Source: Sphingobacteriaceae bacterium DW12 (lineage in GTDB: Bacteria; Bacteroidota; Bacteroidia; Sphingobacteriales; Sphingobacteriaceae). Taken from it: a stretch of DNA of 64,000 nucleotides. Where the stretch lies: the NCBI GenBank assembly GCA_000783305.1, contig JROE01000007.1, positions 62,001 through 126,000 of the forward strand. Direction: 5' to 3'. Positions 27,701 through 36,004 of this stretch are shown here, piece after piece; position 1 is the first letter of the stretch; each line of letters opens with the position of its first letter. The notes beneath the pieces are model-generated. The model saw only the letters and a list, made by a program, of their open reading frames with translations, did not search any database and was not told the origin of the DNA. Both the position numbers and the translations under genes were made by a program.

Positions 27701-29228
27701 GTACGGCAAGGGGTACATCTGTACCCATAGATCCTATAGGTTCATATCCAGTTAGCGCCATTGGGGTCAGGATAGTTTCTAAATCTTCTCGCGAATAACC
27801 GAATCCTTGTTGATATTTAAAAACAGACTCTTTGGATAGATAGGTGTATGTCACACGTGGATCCGCCAATTCCTCTAATCTTATTTTGTAATTGTTCAGC
27901 CATTCTCCGTAAGGCTGTTGACGGATGAGTTCACCCTTTACCTCTTCGTCTGTACGAATACGTCCAGCTTCCATATCCACTACAAATATCTTACCGGGTT
28001 GTTGACGCCCCTTCTTGATAATGGTGTGCTCCGGGATAGGTAAGGCTCCGGCTTCAGAAGCTACAACTACACGGTCATCCGATGTAATGGCGTATCTCAA
28101 AGGACGTAAGCCATTGCGGTCCAATGTGGCTCCAATGGTCTTTCCATCCGTAAAACACAAAGCCGCTGGACCATCCCATGGCTCCATTAGGGTAGCATGA
28201 TATTCGTAAAAAGCTTTTTTAAGAGGGTCCATCTGTGTATTGCCATCCCAAGCTTCTGGGACTAGCATCAGCATTACATGTGGAAGACTGCGACCGCTGT
28301 GCAATAGAAGTTCTACGACATTGTCCAAACAGGCGGAGTCTGACTGCCCCTTGTCTACTACAGGTAGTAAAATCTGCATCTCCTCGTCGGTGAAATAAGG
28401 GGATGATAATGATCTTACGCCAGCATAGAACCAGTTAAGGTTGCCTGTCAAGGTATTGATCTCGCCATTGTGAGCGATATGTCTGAACGGTTGGGCCAGC
28501 GACCATGAAGGGAAAGTATTTGTAGAAAAACGGGAGTGTACTAATCCGAAAGCAGAGACTACTCTCGGGTCTCTCAAATCCTTAAAATAAGTGCCGACCT
28601 GATAAGTAGTGAGCTGTCCTTTATAGATAATAGTCTTGCAGGATAGTGACGCAATATAAATAGGGAGTGGATAAGCTTGAAGTTCTTTTATTTTTTTAAT
28701 AATCAAGCGTCTAAGTACAAATAGTTTGCGCTCAAACTCTTCGGTGTTGGATATGCCATCAGGACGCGCTACAAAGAATTGGACAATTTCGGGCTCAGCG
28801 CTTAGTGCTGTCTGACCAATTCCTTCCCGATTGACAGGTACAGACCGAAAACCTAAGAATCGCATATTGCGCTCCTCGCAAGATTTGATAACTGTTTCTC
28901 GGCAGATGTCATTCATCTCGGGATCTTTAGGAAGGAATAACATTCCCGTTCCATAGTATCCGGGCTCCTCTAGTTGAATACCTAATGAAATACATTCTTC
29001 CCACAGAAATTCGTGTGGCAATTGAATCATAATCCCTGCGCCGTCACCACTCTCAGGGTCACAGCCACATGCTCCGCGATGCTCCATGTTTTCTAACATA
29101 GTAAGCGCATCTTTAACCTGATGATGAGACTTGTGGCCTTTTATATGAGCTACAAAACCAACTCCACAGGCATCATGTTCAAAATCAGGGTTATAGAGTC
29201 CCTTGCTCTCCGGTCTTTCGTTTGTCAT
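24711..29228 (-). CDS. gltB: Glutamate synthase large subunit
   Basis: A 1505-residue enzyme. The N-terminal class II amidotransferase starts, after a short propeptide, at Cys21 in HDACGVGF. Then come a central domain, an FMN-binding synthase domain ([35 protein letters not shown]), a 3Fe-4S site ([13 protein letters not shown]) and a GXGXG beta-helix tail. It channels ammonia from glutamine to 2-oxoglutarate. I start at the ATG at 29228 because the 16 residues encoded upstream (to 29276) are unlike family members. Control may involve the hairpin at 29289-29326. Confidence 0.96.
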   Translation of the reverse strand: [1505 protein letters not shown]

Positions 29229-29288
29229 CTTTCTCCTCAAATAATTATTCAGTTTGCTAATATAGGAATAAAACAAAATATATTTTCA

Positions 29289-29326
29289 AAAAAACATAAT
29301 AAAAATTTCATTTTATTATGTTTTTT
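29289..29326. repeat. Perfect 16-base AT-rich inverted repeat upstream of gltB
   Basis: Arms 29289-29304 and 29311-29326 (A6-CATAATAAAA and its complement) flank a 6-base spacer. No gene ends here, so it is not a simple terminator. It lies about 60-100 bases before the gltB start and may be an operator or an mRNA leader hairpin controlling glutamate synthase. Confidence 0.6.
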
Positions 29327-29653
29327 CTAATATAAATATTGATTTGTGAGCGATTTTATATTATTTGAGCTGTAGGGGTGGAAGTCCTTAAGCTATGGAT
29401 ATATTGGGCAGTGGGGGTATACTTGGAAGCGATGATAGTCAGAGATAGGCAAGCTACATTGTCTTGATATGGTCTAGTAAATCTGAGCTGATGTGGATAA
29501 ATATTGATTTTTAATAGGTATTCGTTGGTCAGAGCTACGTAAAAAATGTCCTCCTACACCAGTCAGAATGGAACCGTGTCGGTGTGTACGTATTTTGCAA
29601 TAAAATATTGTAAATACCTATATTACGGTATTTTTTAGACAGTGGCACGGGGT

Positions 29654-29661
29654 TACATTTG
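29654..29661 (+). promoter_or_regulatory. -7 box TACATTTG ahead of the 29685 gene
   Basis: A perfect TAnnTTTG match with TTTT about 18 bases upstream, 23 bases before the ATG. Confidence 0.6.
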
Positions 29662-29684
29662 TACTTTATTAATCTAATGTCGTT

Positions 29685-30410
29685 ATGAATTTAAAGTTTT
29701 CCTTTATTGTCCTATTACTAGGGCTGGTAAAAATTGGATTGGCACAAAGTCAATTGAACAAATCTGATGAGCAAAAAATTGTAGATGCTGTCTCTGAACG
29801 AATGCAACTGCAGAAAATGAGTCAAAGGTATCTGAATCTAGGCTTTGCAAAGCACAACCTGCATGATAGTGGTAATGCATTCTCGTTTGATAGTAAAATT
29901 GGAGCACACTTAACTTCTGGAAGGACATTTTATATGCATCGTAGTCCAGTGGCTAATATACTGAAAATTGGACTGGATTGGACCTATCTCGATTTGAACT
30001 ATAGTCAGTTTGAAGAGACTTCTATTATCTCTAATCCTGAGTATGCTAGCCAAGAAAATGATCCATTCATGATTCATAAAGCTGAGGTAGCTATGCAGAT
30101 TGGACCATCTTTCACAATCTTGCCAGTAACACGTCTAGCGATAAAGACCTATTTCCGGTATGCGCCATCTTATTCTGCTATGTACGATAATAATAATGAA
30201 GAGTTTGGTGGAGGGTTTGGATCGTACTTTGTGACAGGTGTGACCTTCAATTATGGCATAATTGGGTTAGGGGTTGAGCAGCGTTGGGGCAGCTCAAAAC
30301 ATAATGTTCTAGGTTGGGAAGTTAGCGAGGATGGAATATCTGCTAATACTGACGCAAAGCAAAAAATCAATATTAAAGGACCTAGGATATTCTTTTCCCT
30401 AGCTTTCTAA
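29685..30410 (+). CDS. Secreted, probable outer-membrane protein
   Basis: A 241-residue protein with a signal peptide (cleavage likely after GLAQ near residue 21). The mature part alternates aromatic and polar residues in short strands (FYMHRSPVANILKIGLDWTYLDL; GLGVEQRWGSS) and ends RIFFSLAF, a terminal aromatic as in outer-membrane barrels. I do not recognise a named family. A promoter lies close upstream. No operon partner. Confidence 0.7.
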   Translation: MNLKFSFIVLLLGLVKIGLAQSQLNKSDEQKIVDAVSERMQLQKMSQRYLNLGFAKHNLHDSGNAFSFDSKIGAHLTSGRTFYMHRSPVANILKIGLDWTYLDLNYSQFEETSIISNPEYASQENDPFMIHKAEVAMQIGPSFTILPVTRLAIKTYFRYAPSYSAMYDNNNEEFGGGFGSYFVTGVTFNYGIIGLGVEQRWGSSKHNVLGWEVSEDGISANTDAKQKINIKGPRIFFSLAF

Positions 30411-30530
30411 CTATAGGATTGTAGGGTCTGTGTTGATCTGATAGAGTTAATTCAAGGTAAGATGTCCTTCGGTTGGTAAGCCCTGTTGAGGGATGTCTAT
30501 CTTAGTTTCAAATAAAAATAAATTGCTACT

Positions 30531-32018
30531 TTACTTTTCTCTTTTGGACTCTGGTCTAGCTGGTAGTGGTTGAGGCATTTCATCCAATACTCTTTTTAGT
30601 CGTATAAATTCTGGATGGTCTTTATTCCAGATATTCCGAGTCTCTACTAAGCCGTCTTTATACGTGTACAGCTCATATGTAGGCTCCTCATTTTTTTCTA
30701 TGCTTTGCCAAGAAATTAACCTATAGTCCTGACTGCGGATAGCTCGTCCTAGCTTCCCATCTCTTGGGAAGCAATGGTATACGGATTTACGCACTGGGTT
30801 TCTGGAGTCAAAAAGAAAGTCCGCATAGCTTAAGCCATCGAGTGGTTGTGGGGTTTGAGGAAGCTGTATTCCGGCAAGGTCGGCTAAAGTAGGATAGATA
30901 TCCACTGTTTCAATCAATGCCTTTGTATGCATCCCCTTTTTTAGTGCTGGATGTCGTATGATTAGGGGGATACGGTTAGCCAGTTCGTAATTAACATGCT
31001 TAGTCCACATTCCCATTTCGCCAAGAAGGTAGCCATGGTCTCCCCAAAGTACGACAATAGTGTTTTTGTCTAGCCCCGATTCTTTCAAATGCTGTAATAC
31101 TTTTCCAATCTGAACATCTACATAACTTACTCCTGCATAGTAACCGTGTATTAATTTCCGTGTCAGTGTTTCAGGAAACGGGCTGCTTTCGGAGGCTTGT
31201 GGAATTTCGGTGTATTGTGCAATTTCTCCATCTCTTTTGATGGCGACAGTTGCAGCATTTATAGGGCTAGTTTGTGTGATGGGAAGGGATAATTTGGAAG
31301 GATCATATAAGTCCCAATACTTTTTGGGGACGGTAAAGGGGAGGTGCGGTCGGGCGAAGCCTACGGCCAAGAAAAATGGTTTTTGATTGTCTTTGAGTGT
31401 GGTCAATCTAGCAATGGCTTCTTTTGCTACTCGTCCATCTGCATAAGCTTCATCCTCTACATCCAATTGCTCCCAAGCGGATCCCTTTTCTAAACTATTA
31501 GCATAGCCCCATGTCTTGTTCGCAAATAATGCCTCTTCGCGAGTTTCGGTTTTATGGTTGGAATCCGCATACTCGATGATTTTGTCATGCCAATGTGGTA
31601 CAGACCAGGATTGGGCATCGTTGTAAGTATTGTGACCTACGTGGAATACTTTGCCAATGGCTGCGGTATAGAAGCCTTGGTTTTTGAACAATTGTGGTAA
31701 CGTGACTGCTGCAGGGTAAAACTGTCTAAACGCTCTTCCGAAATCATATAGTCCGGTGGAGGTTGATCTTGAGCCTAAAAGCAAATTATATCTAGATGCT
31801 ACACATACTGCTTGATTAGCATATGCCCTTTCAAAAACTATTGCGTCATTTGCCCAGTGGTCAACGTTTGGACTGATAGCTGTTTTATCTCCAAAAGTGC
31901 CCAATGCAGGACGTAAGTCATCTACGAGAATCAGTAAGACATTGTACTTTTTTTCTTGACTCCAGCAGCAGCCAGCAGCAGCAAGTAATAGGGCTAATAT
32001 GTAGGTGCGTAGGTGCAT
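30531..32018 (-). CDS. Sulfatase, iduronate-2-sulfatase-like
   Basis: A 495-residue exported enzyme. The signal region (LLLAAAGCCWS) could be either a signal peptide or a lipobox. Metal ligands Asp33 and Asp34 (LVDDLRP) and the sulfatase signature CVASR (Cys72 becomes formylglycine, with Arg76) are intact. Later motifs are VGFARPHLPF and LWGDHGYLLGEMGMWTKH. The family cleaves sulfate esters from sulfated glycans; the layout resembles iduronate-2-sulfatases. No sulfatase-maturating enzyme or SusCD pair is nearby, so it is not in a visible utilisation locus. Confidence 0.88.
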   Translation of the reverse strand: MHLRTYILALLLAAAGCCWSQEKKYNVLLILVDDLRPALGTFGDKTAISPNVDHWANDAIVFERAYANQAVCVASRYNLLLGSRSTSTGLYDFGRAFRQFYPAAVTLPQLFKNQGFYTAAIGKVFHVGHNTYNDAQSWSVPHWHDKIIEYADSNHKTETREEALFANKTWGYANSLEKGSAWEQLDVEDEAYADGRVAKEAIARLTTLKDNQKPFFLAVGFARPHLPFTVPKKYWDLYDPSKLSLPITQTSPINAATVAIKRDGEIAQYTEIPQASESSPFPETLTRKLIHGYYAGVSYVDVQIGKVLQHLKESGLDKNTIVVLWGDHGYLLGEMGMWTKHVNYELANRIPLIIRHPALKKGMHTKALIETVDIYPTLADLAGIQLPQTPQPLDGLSYADFLFDSRNPVRKSVYHCFPRDGKLGRAIRSQDYRLISWQSIEKNEEPTYELYTYKDGLVETRNIWNKDHPEFIRLKRVLDEMPQPLPARPESKREK

Positions 32019-32241
32019 GTTGTTTGTAATACGAAATATGGTTACTTATCAAAGTTAGGTTGAATGCTCGTTTTTTTACGGACGATTTGTCTCGATTTAT
32101 AGCTGTTTTGTTTCATGGACCGATTAGGAGATAGATTGTTTGTGGTATTGAGTAGGCAGATCGATAGAAGAGGTGCATGTTTTGTAGAAGATATTTTTTG
32201 TTTGTTATTTTTTACTTTTAACTTTCGACAAGTAAACACTA

Positions 32242-32249
32242 TAAGTTTG
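32242..32249 (+). promoter_or_regulatory. -7 box TAAGTTTG, leaderless start for the epimerase
   Basis: A perfect TAnnTTTG match 4 bases before the ATG at 32254. Confidence 0.6.
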
Positions 32250-32253
32250 TAAA

Positions 32254-33351
32254 ATGAAGATTACGAAGATAGAAATATATAGACTGAGTATTCCGATGGA
32301 GCCTTTTGTCATTGCAACAGGTATTATGGATTATGCGCAAAATACATTTATTCGCGTGCACACAGATGTTGGGTTATATGGGGTTGGAGAGTGCTCGGCT
32401 TTTCCAATGATTGTGGGAGAGACCCAGAATACCTGTATCAGTGTTGCTCAGGACTTTGCTCGAATTTGGAAAGGACAGGATCCGCTAGATATGGATGCGC
32501 GTCTGGCCGAACTTCACCTTTATATAGCGGGAAATACCACAGTCAAATCTGCTTTTGACATGGCCTTGTACGATATTGCTGCCAAGCATGCGGGGCAACC
32601 CCTGTATAAGTTTTTAGGAGGCCAAAGAAGAGAAATTGTCACGGATATTACACTCGGCATAGCTTCAGCCGAAGAGATGGCCGTTAAGGCTTTACGACTC
32701 AAAGAGGGAGGCGCATTTGCCTTGAAAGTGAAGCTCGGTAAGGGACCTCAAGAAGATATTGAACGTATTAGATCTATCCGAAAGGCAGTAGGCTTTGATC
32801 TCCCAATACGTATTGATGCTAATCAGGGGTGGTCCTATGACGGAGCCGTAGAGGCATTACGAGGATTAGAAGCTTTCAAAATACAGTTCTGTGAACAACC
32901 AATGCGCACTTATAATGACCATATGCTCACTGAGCTGCGTTCGGAAACGATCGTGCCGATTATGGCTGATGAATCGGTGTTCGATCACCATGACGCCGAG
33001 CGTCTTTGTCGAGCGGATGCTTGCGATTATATCAATATTAAGTTTTCAAAATCCAGTGGGATTCGCGAAGCTTTACATATCGCACATTTGGCTGGAGAAT
33101 ATAATGTACCCTGTATGGTTGGTGGTATGTTAGAATCCCGATTGGCTTTGGCTGCAAAAGTGCATTTTGCTTATGCCGCCCCTAATGTCAAATTTTTTGA
33201 TTTAGATACGTGTATGGTAGGGCATCTGGAAGATCCGGTAGAAGGTGGGGTTCAGTACGAAGGATATCAGGTTTCGGTAGCCGATAATATTGGCATCGGA
33301 GCTGATATGAAAGAAGACTTTTTGAATAAATGTGAAAAATGGATGGTTTAG
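32254..33351 (+). CDS. Dipeptide epimerase, enolase superfamily
   Basis: A 365-residue enzyme of the muconate-lactonizing subgroup. The catalytic KxK is Lys158-x-Lys160 (FALKVKLG). Metal ligands are Asp188 (RIDANQGW), Glu214 (CEQPM) and Asp239 (MADESVF), and the opposing lysine lies in NIKFSKSSG (263 or 266). This pattern matches L-Ala-D/L-Glu epimerases, which act on murein peptides in recycling. Exact specificity (Ala-Glu or another dipeptide) is not certain. Promoter box abuts the start. Confidence 0.82.
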   Translation: MKITKIEIYRLSIPMEPFVIATGIMDYAQNTFIRVHTDVGLYGVGECSAFPMIVGETQNTCISVAQDFARIWKGQDPLDMDARLAELHLYIAGNTTVKSAFDMALYDIAAKHAGQPLYKFLGGQRREIVTDITLGIASAEEMAVKALRLKEGGAFALKVKLGKGPQEDIERIRSIRKAVGFDLPIRIDANQGWSYDGAVEALRGLEAFKIQFCEQPMRTYNDHMLTELRSETIVPIMADESVFDHHDAERLCRADACDYINIKFSKSSGIREALHIAHLAGEYNVPCMVGGMLESRLALAAKVHFAYAAPNVKFFDLDTCMVGHLEDPVEGGVQYEGYQVSVADNIGIGADMKEDFLNKCEKWMV

Positions 33352-33409
33352 CGGAAACGAGAATTAAACCTATTCGCTTGCAAGTGGATTATTAAACAAT
33401 TATATACAT

Positions 33410-33523
33410 ATGAATTCAATGCGTTGGGGTGTAGGTACCTCGGAAATCATTATTCTGTTGATATTAGTGGTTATCGTCGTGATTTTTTACATGGTGTTCT
33501 CCCGTTTGCTGAAGAGAAAGTGA
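33410..33523 (+). CDS. 37-residue single-pass membrane peptide
   Basis: A short frame with an ATG at 33410 (MNSMRWGVGTSEIIIL) and a stop at 33521-33523. One strongly hydrophobic helix (about residues 11-31) is flanked by a polar N-terminus and a basic tail (SRLLKRK). It resembles other tiny membrane proteins. The spacing to the epimerase (58 bases) is compatible with co-transcription. I know no family. A second in-frame ATG lies at 33419. Confidence 0.5.
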   Translation: MNSMRWGVGTSEIIILLILVVIVVIFYMVFSRLLKRK

Positions 33524-33597
33524 TTTAAAGATTTGTAAAAAAACTGGCTATGACTTGCTTTATCGTAGCTTGAAGGACTAAAATTGATTATATTCAG

Positions 33598-33605
33598 TAC
33601 CTTTG
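33598..33605 (+). promoter_or_regulatory. -7 box TACCTTTG ahead of the deoxyhypusine-synthase-like gene
   Basis: A perfect TAnnTTTG match 26 bases before the ATG. Confidence 0.55.
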
Positions 33606-33631
33606 TGGGACTTGTTAAAACAGAATAAAAG

Positions 33632-34612
33632 ATGAGTATACAAAAAGGGCCTATTAGCCAATTTATTGAGCACAATTACCGTCATTTTAATGCAGCTGCT
33701 TTGGTGGATGCTGCTAAAGGTTATGAATCACACCTTGTAGAGGGCGGGAAGATGTTGATTTCCTTAGGTGGGGCGATGTCTACTGCTGAACTAGGTGTTT
33801 CACTTGCAGAAATGATCCGTCAAGATAAGGTACATTTTATCTCGTGTACAGGTGCAAACTTGGAAGAAGATGTGATGAACCTAGTGGCACATTCGCACTA
33901 TAAGAGAATCCCGAATTGGCGAGATTTGACACCGGAGCAAGAACGTGAATTGTTGGACACACATTTTAACCGCGTAACGGATACCTGTATCCCTGAAGAA
34001 GAAGCTTTCCGTCGTCTTCAGAAGCATTTGGAGGATGTATGGCATGCTGCTGAAGCTAAAGGAGAACGTTATCTACCACATGAGTATTTATATCAAGTGG
34101 TAAATTCAGGTGTCTTGGAGCAATATTATGAGATAGATCCTAAGGATTCTTGGATTGTAGCTGCTGCTGAAAAGAATTTACCGATAGTATGTCCGGGATG
34201 GGAAGATTCAACGACGGGCAATATCTTTGCTTCCAATGTCATCAAAGGAAATTTAAAAGCGAGCACTGTTAAGTCTGGTATTGAGTATATGATTTACCTC
34301 ACAGAATGGTATCGTGCTAATTCTGGTGGTAAGGGAGTCGGTTTTTTCCAAATCGCTGGTGGTATCTCCGGTGACTTTCCAATATGTGTAGTACCCATGA
34401 TGTATCAAGATTTGGAGTGGACAGATGTGCCTTTCTGGTCTTATTTCTGTCAGATTTCAGATTCGACTACTTCCTATGGATCGTATTCTGGAGCTGTTCC
34501 AAATGAGAAAATTACGTGGGGTAAATTAGATATCGACACGCCTAAATATATGATTGAATCTGATGCGACGATTGTCGCCCCATTGATATTTGCTTATATT
34601 TTGGGTCAATAA
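33632..34612 (+). CDS. Deoxyhypusine-synthase-like protein
   Basis: A 326-residue protein of the deoxyhypusine synthase family. It has the NAD-binding pattern SLGGAMSTAELGVSLAEMI and FISCTGANLEEDVMN, and the late block SYSGAVPNEKITWGKLDID. The WGK lysine (Lys298) matches the catalytic lysine of eukaryotic enzymes. Those modify eIF5A with spermidine, but bacteria lack eIF5A; characterised bacterial homologues are mostly homospermidine synthases. A polyamine reaction is thus likely, the substrate unknown. Downstream is an unrecognised gene. Confidence 0.85.
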   Translation: MSIQKGPISQFIEHNYRHFNAAALVDAAKGYESHLVEGGKMLISLGGAMSTAELGVSLAEMIRQDKVHFISCTGANLEEDVMNLVAHSHYKRIPNWRDLTPEQERELLDTHFNRVTDTCIPEEEAFRRLQKHLEDVWHAAEAKGERYLPHEYLYQVVNSGVLEQYYEIDPKDSWIVAAAEKNLPIVCPGWEDSTTGNIFASNVIKGNLKASTVKSGIEYMIYLTEWYRANSGGKGVGFFQIAGGISGDFPICVVPMMYQDLEWTDVPFWSYFCQISDSTTSYGSYSGAVPNEKITWGKLDIDTPKYMIESDATIVAPLIFAYILGQ

Positions 34613-34689
34613 TAATCTATGATGAGATGCGTATTGCGTAGAGACTATCTTCAAGCAGTACGCATTTCGTAATACTTTAAGCAATTCTT

Positions 34690-35232
34690 ATGTTGAAAAC
34701 AGATAATCCAATAGCATTGCAAGCGTTAATGTCAGAAACTATGTTTTCGACAGGGTTTTCTGTAGATGAAATGTCTCTTAAGGAAGCACCATTATCTCCT
34801 GTACAACCCCATATTCCTGCTGTTCAGGAGTCTATTGTAGAGGAGTTTGTATATCAAGGTAGTAAGGAGAGAGGAATTGTCTTTATCCTTCGCTATCAAG
34901 AGTATCCTTATTTTTCACCGGGGGGAGAAGAAGCTTTTATAAAAACTATTGGCGCTCTTCAACTTTCTCCAAAAGATGTAGCGGTGGTCAACTTGGCTAA
35001 TCCACATAATCCCAATGACTTCAAACGCATAATGCAATTTTTTACTCCCACCAAAATTATTCTTTTAGGAGTAGAGCCTGCGTCATTGGTCTTGCCTGCA
35101 ATCGCGCATAATTCCTATATGAAAGGCCGCGTTGCAACTGTATTCAACACCTACAGTTTTGAGGAAATGTTTGTGGATTTGGAAAAGAAAAAGGCCTTCT
35201 GGACTGAATTTAGAACTTTTATAGGTAGTTAG
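34690..35232 (+). CDS. Unrecognised conserved-looking protein
   Basis: A 180-residue cytoplasmic protein without signal peptide. The C-terminal half looks alpha/beta (KERGIVFILRYQEY; TPTKIILLGVEPASLVLPAI), suggesting a Rossmann-like or glycosylase-like fold. The N-terminal 50 residues are low in structure. I recognise no family motif. It lies between the deoxyhypusine-synthase-like gene and rdgB, with gaps of 77 and 104 bases. Codon use is like the neighbours. Confidence 0.65.
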   Translation: MLKTDNPIALQALMSETMFSTGFSVDEMSLKEAPLSPVQPHIPAVQESIVEEFVYQGSKERGIVFILRYQEYPYFSPGGEEAFIKTIGALQLSPKDVAVVNLANPHNPNDFKRIMQFFTPTKIILLGVEPASLVLPAIAHNSYMKGRVATVFNTYSFEEMFVDLEKKKAFWTEFRTFIGS

Positions 35233-35336
35233 CAAGAAGTCAGGTGAGGTCCTTACCATGTCTTCTAGTGAATATGGTAATGTGTCAGGGAAAAATCATC
35301 ACAGTATCGCCAATAACCCTATAATAATATTAAAAT

Positions 35337-35912
35337 ATGTTAGAACTAGTTTTTGCGACTAACAATGCTCATAAGCTGGAAGAAGTCCAAGCTATAGTGG
35401 GAAGTCGCTTCGTACTTCAGAGTCTTGATGATATAGGATGTCATGATGACATCCCAGAGACGGGAGTCACATTTGAAGAAAATGCAAAACAAAAGACAGA
35501 TTATCTGGTCAGTAAATATGGACTCTATTGTTTTGGAGATGACTCAGGTTTGGAAATAACCGCCCTAGATAATGAGCCGGGAGTCTACTCAGCACGTTAT
35601 TCAGGATCTCGGGATATGGAAAGAAATATAGACCTAGTATTGGAGAAATTGGGCGATAATCCTAATCGAGCTGCTCGTTTTAGGACTGTGATATCACTTT
35701 TTTTGAACGAACAACAATTTTTCTTTGAAGGGTCCATAGATGGTCAAATCGTTGGTTCCCGGAAAGGGACAAAAGGTTTTGGCTATGATCCTATCTTTGT
35801 GCCGAATGGGTATGATAGGACGTTTGCAGAGATGGCTGCCGAAGAAAAGAACAGGATTAGTCATCGTGCGATAGCTGTAGGTAAACTTGCTGATTTTTTG
35901 AAATCTTACTAA
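35337..35912 (+). CDS. rdgB: Non-canonical purine NTP pyrophosphatase (XTP/dITPase)
   Basis: A 191-residue Ham1/RdgB protein. It starts FATNNAHKLEEVQAI, and has FGDDSGLEITALDNEPGVYSARYSG, FEGSIDGQIV and GFGYDPIFVPNGYDRTFAEM. It hydrolyses XTP and (d)ITP to monophosphates, keeping deaminated purines out of DNA and RNA. Length matches the family. Terminator follows. Confidence 0.95.
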   Translation: MLELVFATNNAHKLEEVQAIVGSRFVLQSLDDIGCHDDIPETGVTFEENAKQKTDYLVSKYGLYCFGDDSGLEITALDNEPGVYSARYSGSRDMERNIDLVLEKLGDNPNRAARFRTVISLFLNEQQFFFEGSIDGQIVGSRKGTKGFGYDPIFVPNGYDRTFAEMAAEEKNRISHRAIAVGKLADFLKSY

Positions 35913-35964
35913 GCACCCTAGCTGACTTGCCAATCCAGATTTATTTCAATGGATATACTTTTAA

Positions 35965-36004
35965 AATAACAGAAGCGGTCCCCATAAGGACCGCTTCTGT
36001 TATT
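35965..36004. terminator. Bidirectional terminator between rdgB and the OstA-like gene
   Basis: A 17-base perfect stem (35965-35981 with 35988-36004) and a 6-base loop CCATAA. The OstA-like stop codon (36000-36002) lies in the right arm. Confidence 0.85.

Larger units (their letters stand above)
29229..29684. other. Divergent intergenic region between gltB and the 29685 gene
   Basis: 456 bases without a gene. It holds the AT-rich hairpin near gltB and a promoter for the plus-strand gene at the far end. The middle (about 29341-29630) is not obviously coding, and I see no known riboswitch or RNA in it. Confidence 0.6.

Noticed and set aside
30440-30515. Imperfect inverted repeat (TAAGATGTCC / GGATGTCTATCTTA) as a terminator
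   Set aside because: Pairing is interrupted and there is no T-run, so I do not list it as a feature.
45-32226. Identical ATTTTTTACTTTTAACTTT at 45-63 and about 32206-32226 as a mobile repeat
   Set aside because: It is AT-rich and consists of stacked promoter-like elements; a chance or functional match is simpler than a mobile element.
32042-32239. A 65-codon minus-strand frame between the sulfatase and the epimerase
   Set aside because: Composition is random-looking (K/N/S-rich) and no start signal is visible.
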